A stretch of 64,000 nucleotides of DNA, taken from Lactuca virosa. Its lineage: Eukaryota > Streptophyta > Magnoliopsida > Asterales > Asteraceae. Below the pieces are notes generated by a model. It was not told where the DNA came from. It saw nothing but the letters and a program-made list of their open reading frames with translations, and did not search any database. Below, piece after piece: positions 60,915-64,000 of this stretch (position 1 is the stretch's first letter; the number at the start of each line of letters is the position of its first letter). The translations under genes and the position numbers were made by a program. Where the stretch lies: contig CAKMRJ010005634.1 in assembly GCA_928212115.1 (NCBI GenBank), forward strand, positions 126,861,640 through 126,925,639, given 5' to 3'.

Positions 60915-61821
60915 GAACGATTAGGTGTAGAATAAAATGAATCCTTTGAATTTAACTTGTGGTGTATATATCTCATAAACTATGCTCTATATAGCTTATA
61001 TGTTTGATCGCATTGAATCTATGTTTGTACATTGATAAGGAAATTGTTCCATAAACTATACCTATTATAGTTTATATGTTCGTTAATGTATTCAATTCAT
61101 GTTTACACTGAAAACTCTATGATTATGTTGAAAACTTCCCTTATGCTCATCATAATACAAAAGGGATAAAATTTCTTAGTATTTTATAAAAGTATGGAAA
61201 CTGTATAGTTGTATCAGTCCTAAGTGTATTGAAATCCTTTTTGTATAATTTCACAAGATCAATGATGTTTGGCTTGTATTCCCCATGAAAACGTTAAAAA
61301 CAGTAAAGGTATATGGGTATGAACTCACCTGATTGTGAGTGACTTGGATGAATGACAAAGATATGATGCTTGGTACACTAAGTGAAATCCCGAGCACAGT
61401 ATGGTCCTATTAAGCACATATTAACATGTATAGGCCTACAACTAGTGTCTAAAACCACTAACAAGCATGGGAAACACCCTTTGGATGTAGGAAGCACTTA
61501 CAATGAAGTGTTATCAAGAATGAGGGACAAAAAGGAGTTTACGGCCCAAGATGTGTTCACGGCCCATGAGCACATGAAGGGTTTGTGGCCCATCTATGAA
61601 GGGTTCACGGCCGTGAACACTTGAAGATCATAAAGATGGTGATGAAAGTGATGAATCAATGGATGAATATGAAGCACTTTACATGAATAAGATGAATAAA
61701 AGTGAAAATGGGTGAATTACTTACGTTTGTGGGGGTGGAAAGAGAGCTTTTGTTGGATGAGTCTTGAGAGAATCTTGAGGAGTCTTCGGCAAAGGTGGGA
61801 GGAAATGGGGAAATATGAAGG

Positions 61822-61923
<102 letters not shown>

Positions 61924-62226
61924 AGAGGGGTTCACGGCCCAACATGGGTTCACGACCGTGAACCTAGTTTGCGGCCGTGAACACCCTTTGAAGAGTTTTC
62001 TGGTTCGATTGTATTCTTCTAATCCCAAGCTAACACTTCTCAACATCCAACTCTTAAGTGTACTAGGCTTAGAGACTCTCAAACTAACCCTAAACACAGT
62101 AAAGCGATAGCAGAAACGAGTCTAACTTTTATTGATTTGAACTGACTTACAGATAGAGATTTCGGGTTATCACATCATCCCTCCGATAGAGGGAATTTCG
62201 TCCCGAAATTCGAACATAGGATACAA

Positions 62227-63642
62227 TCATGGACTCGGGAAAAGATGCGGGTACCTCTGTTTCATTTGATCTTCGCACTCCCAAGTGAATTCAGGTCCCC
62301 GTTTGGCATTCCAACGGACCTTTACTATCAGTGTGCGACTTTGTTTCATTCGTTTGACTTCCCGATCCAAGATTTCGACTAGTTCTTCCACGAAATTAAG
62401 GTTCTCGTTGATCTCGATCTCATCGAGAGGGGTCACTGAGGTTTCGTCGGATAGACGCTTTTTAAGTTTCAAAACGTGGAAGACGGGATGAATATTTTTA
62501 AGCTCTTTGGTAAACGAAGTATGTATGCTACGGGACCGATCCTAGCGAGGATTTTGAATGGTCCTATGTATCTCGGATTCAACTTTCCACGCCTCCCAAA
62601 GCATATCATGCCCTTCCAAGGTGAGACCTTCAACATAACACGGTCACCAACCTGGAACTCCAAGGGTTTTCGTCGTCTGTCAGCGTAGCTCTTTTGTCTA
62701 ACCCTGGAGGCTTTTAGTCATTCCCTGATTTGTACGATCTTTTCAGTGGTTTCGCGAATGATTTCTGGGCCTGTGAGAGTGCAATCAGGGACTTGACTTT
62801 TAGCTAGCTGTGTGTCACCCACCTCAGCCTAGCACAGAGGGGATCTGCACTTACGGCCATAGAGGGCTTCAAACGGCGCAACCTTGATGCTAGTATGATA
62901 GCTGTTGTTGTAGGAGAACTCAACCAAGGGCAAATGGGTGTCCCATGACTTGCCAAAATGTATGACACATGCTCTCAACATGTATTCCAATGTTTGAATG
63001 GTCCTCTCACTCTGCCCATCGGACTGTTGATGGTAAGCTGTGCTCATATCCAGCTTAGTTCCAAGAGCCTTCTGTAGTGACTGCCAAAATCTCAAGGTAA
63101 ATCTGCTATCCCGATTGGAGATAATGGACACATGCACACCATGCAGACGAACTATCTCTTGAATGTAGATTCGTGTCAGTCTCTCCATCTTGAAGGTTTC
63201 TTTGATTAGCCGGAAGTGGGCGGATTTAGTCAATCGATCGAAAACTAACCAGATGGTATCGTGCCCACTCGGAGATTTGGGAAACTTAGTGATAAATCCA
63301 TCGTAATCCTTTTCCACTTCCACTCAGGTATTGCTGGCTGCTGAAGTAGACCTGAGGGCTTTTGATATGCCACCTTCACCTTGGCGCAAGTCAGGCACTT
63401 GCCCATAAAGGAAGCGATATCTGCTTTCATGTTTGGCAACCAATAGAGATTTTTGAGATCCAGGTACATCTTCTCCGAACCTGGATGAATGGAGTATCTA
63501 GTCTTGTGAGCTTCATTCATGACAACCTCCTTGTACCCGCCGAACTTTGGGGTCCAGATCCGATTCATGAAATAGTAGACTCCATCTCCTTTGATCTCCA
63601 AGTTCTTTTCCATTCCCCTCAACGCTTCATCCAACATGTTCT
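62227..63642 (-). pseudogene. Element E pol: integrase and chromodomain-like tail (broken)
   Basis: Minus strand. 63637-63245 holds the H-H-C-C finger (HKTRYSIHPGSEKMYLDLKN ... CLTCAKVK) and WKWKRITMDLS. A frameshift near 63300 leads to 63323-62829 with FDRLTKSAHFRLIK and IISNRDSRFTLRFW, where the usual SDRD has Asn at the catalytic position (63116-63114). GQSERTIQTLEYMLRACV keeps the Glu. A stop before AEVGD ends this part. 62663-62469 gives FQVGDRVMLKVSPWKG and GPFKILARIGPVAY. After another frameshift, 62472-62227 gives PLDEIEINENLNFVEE and FTWECEDQMKQRYPHLF, the chromodomain-like C-terminus. It is similar to element D but a different family. Confidence 0.85.
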
Positions 63643-64000
63643 TGTTGGATTAGTGTCTAAGTCCATAACTATATTTGGTATGTACTTGTCTCGACTCAGC
63701 ATGGTCCATTTGGGTTGCATGGCATCGGAAGATTTGGATAGGCCATTTGTGAGGAGAGGACATTTGTGACATATTATTATATTATAAGTTCTAATATATT
63801 AATATGAAATCATGTTATTTAGTTAGTATTGATCAAGAATTAATATGGACTTAATTTAGTGATCAAAAGAGACTAATTAAATATATGGGGATTGATTGTG
63901 TAAATCATACATTCTTATATATGTGGGCTTATGATCTATGATTCCTTATGTTGGGTTTAACCCATGTGGTGATCCATGGATATTCCATGGAGGTTAAAAC
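63643..64000 (+). mobile_element. Copia LTR F, plus orientation, runs off the window
   Basis: Starts TGTTGGATTAGTGTCTAAGTCC and continues with CATGGTCCATTTGGGTTGC and GGGGATTGATTGTGTAAATC. This is the reverse complement of the right part of the Copia A/B LTR. It interrupts element E pol; the left target site is probably GTTCT (63638-63642). Opposite orientation to A and B. Confidence 0.8.

Overview
The window is repeat-dense plant nuclear DNA. An Asteraceae genome, most likely a lettuce (Lactuca) relative, is inferred from the style of its LTR families, such as short ACTCGNCGAGT palindromes and LTR ends TGTAACATCCC / TGTCACACCCCC. This is recognition, not a database result. About 5 kb is a real, intact-looking host gene. 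The rest is LTR retrotransposons, mostly dead, with several inserted inside one another.

Layout. 1-5.85 kb: right part of a non-autonomous LTR element whose long, unrecognised reading frame is split by a 2.7-kb solo LTR (781-3499); removing that LTR restores the frame. 5.9-6.4 kb (-): a broken RRM-domain fragment of the kind found in plant LINE ORF1 proteins. 6.6-8.8 kb (-): LTR plus last pol codons of a chromodomain Ty3/gypsy element. 9.4-14.25 kb (-): a four-exon cytokinin dehydrogenase gene of the cytosolic CKX7 type, 520 codons before the stop, with good splice sites. 15.0-15.8 kb: a Copia-type LTR.

16.2-48.5 kb is one four-level nest. A Copia-like element C (16233-48519, target duplication GTTTT) contains a Ty3 element H (19804-45085, duplication CTATT). 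H contains a minus-strand Copia element A in its internal region (24096-31629) and a full-length Ty3 chromovirus D (34317-43784) in its 3' LTR. H has a gag region but no pol. D has gag, protease, RT, RNase H, integrase and chromodomain in one line, broken by stops, with a 67-bp spliceosomal-type intron between the zinc knuckles and the protease.

48.9-49.6 kb is a Tat-type Ty3 RNase H fragment. 49.6-57.3 kb is Copia element B (minus strand, same family as A). From 57.27 kb on lies a minus-strand Ty3 element E. Its 3' LTR (58202-62174) carries a 1.8-kb DNA transposon and is followed by an LTR fragment whose interior is inverted. At 63643 another Copia LTR (F, plus strand) enters and runs off the window.

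The most unusual signals are the intron in the D polyprotein, the CG-centred palindrome clusters shared by unrelated retrotransposon superfamilies, and LTR ends in C and E that carry inverted copies of their own interior.
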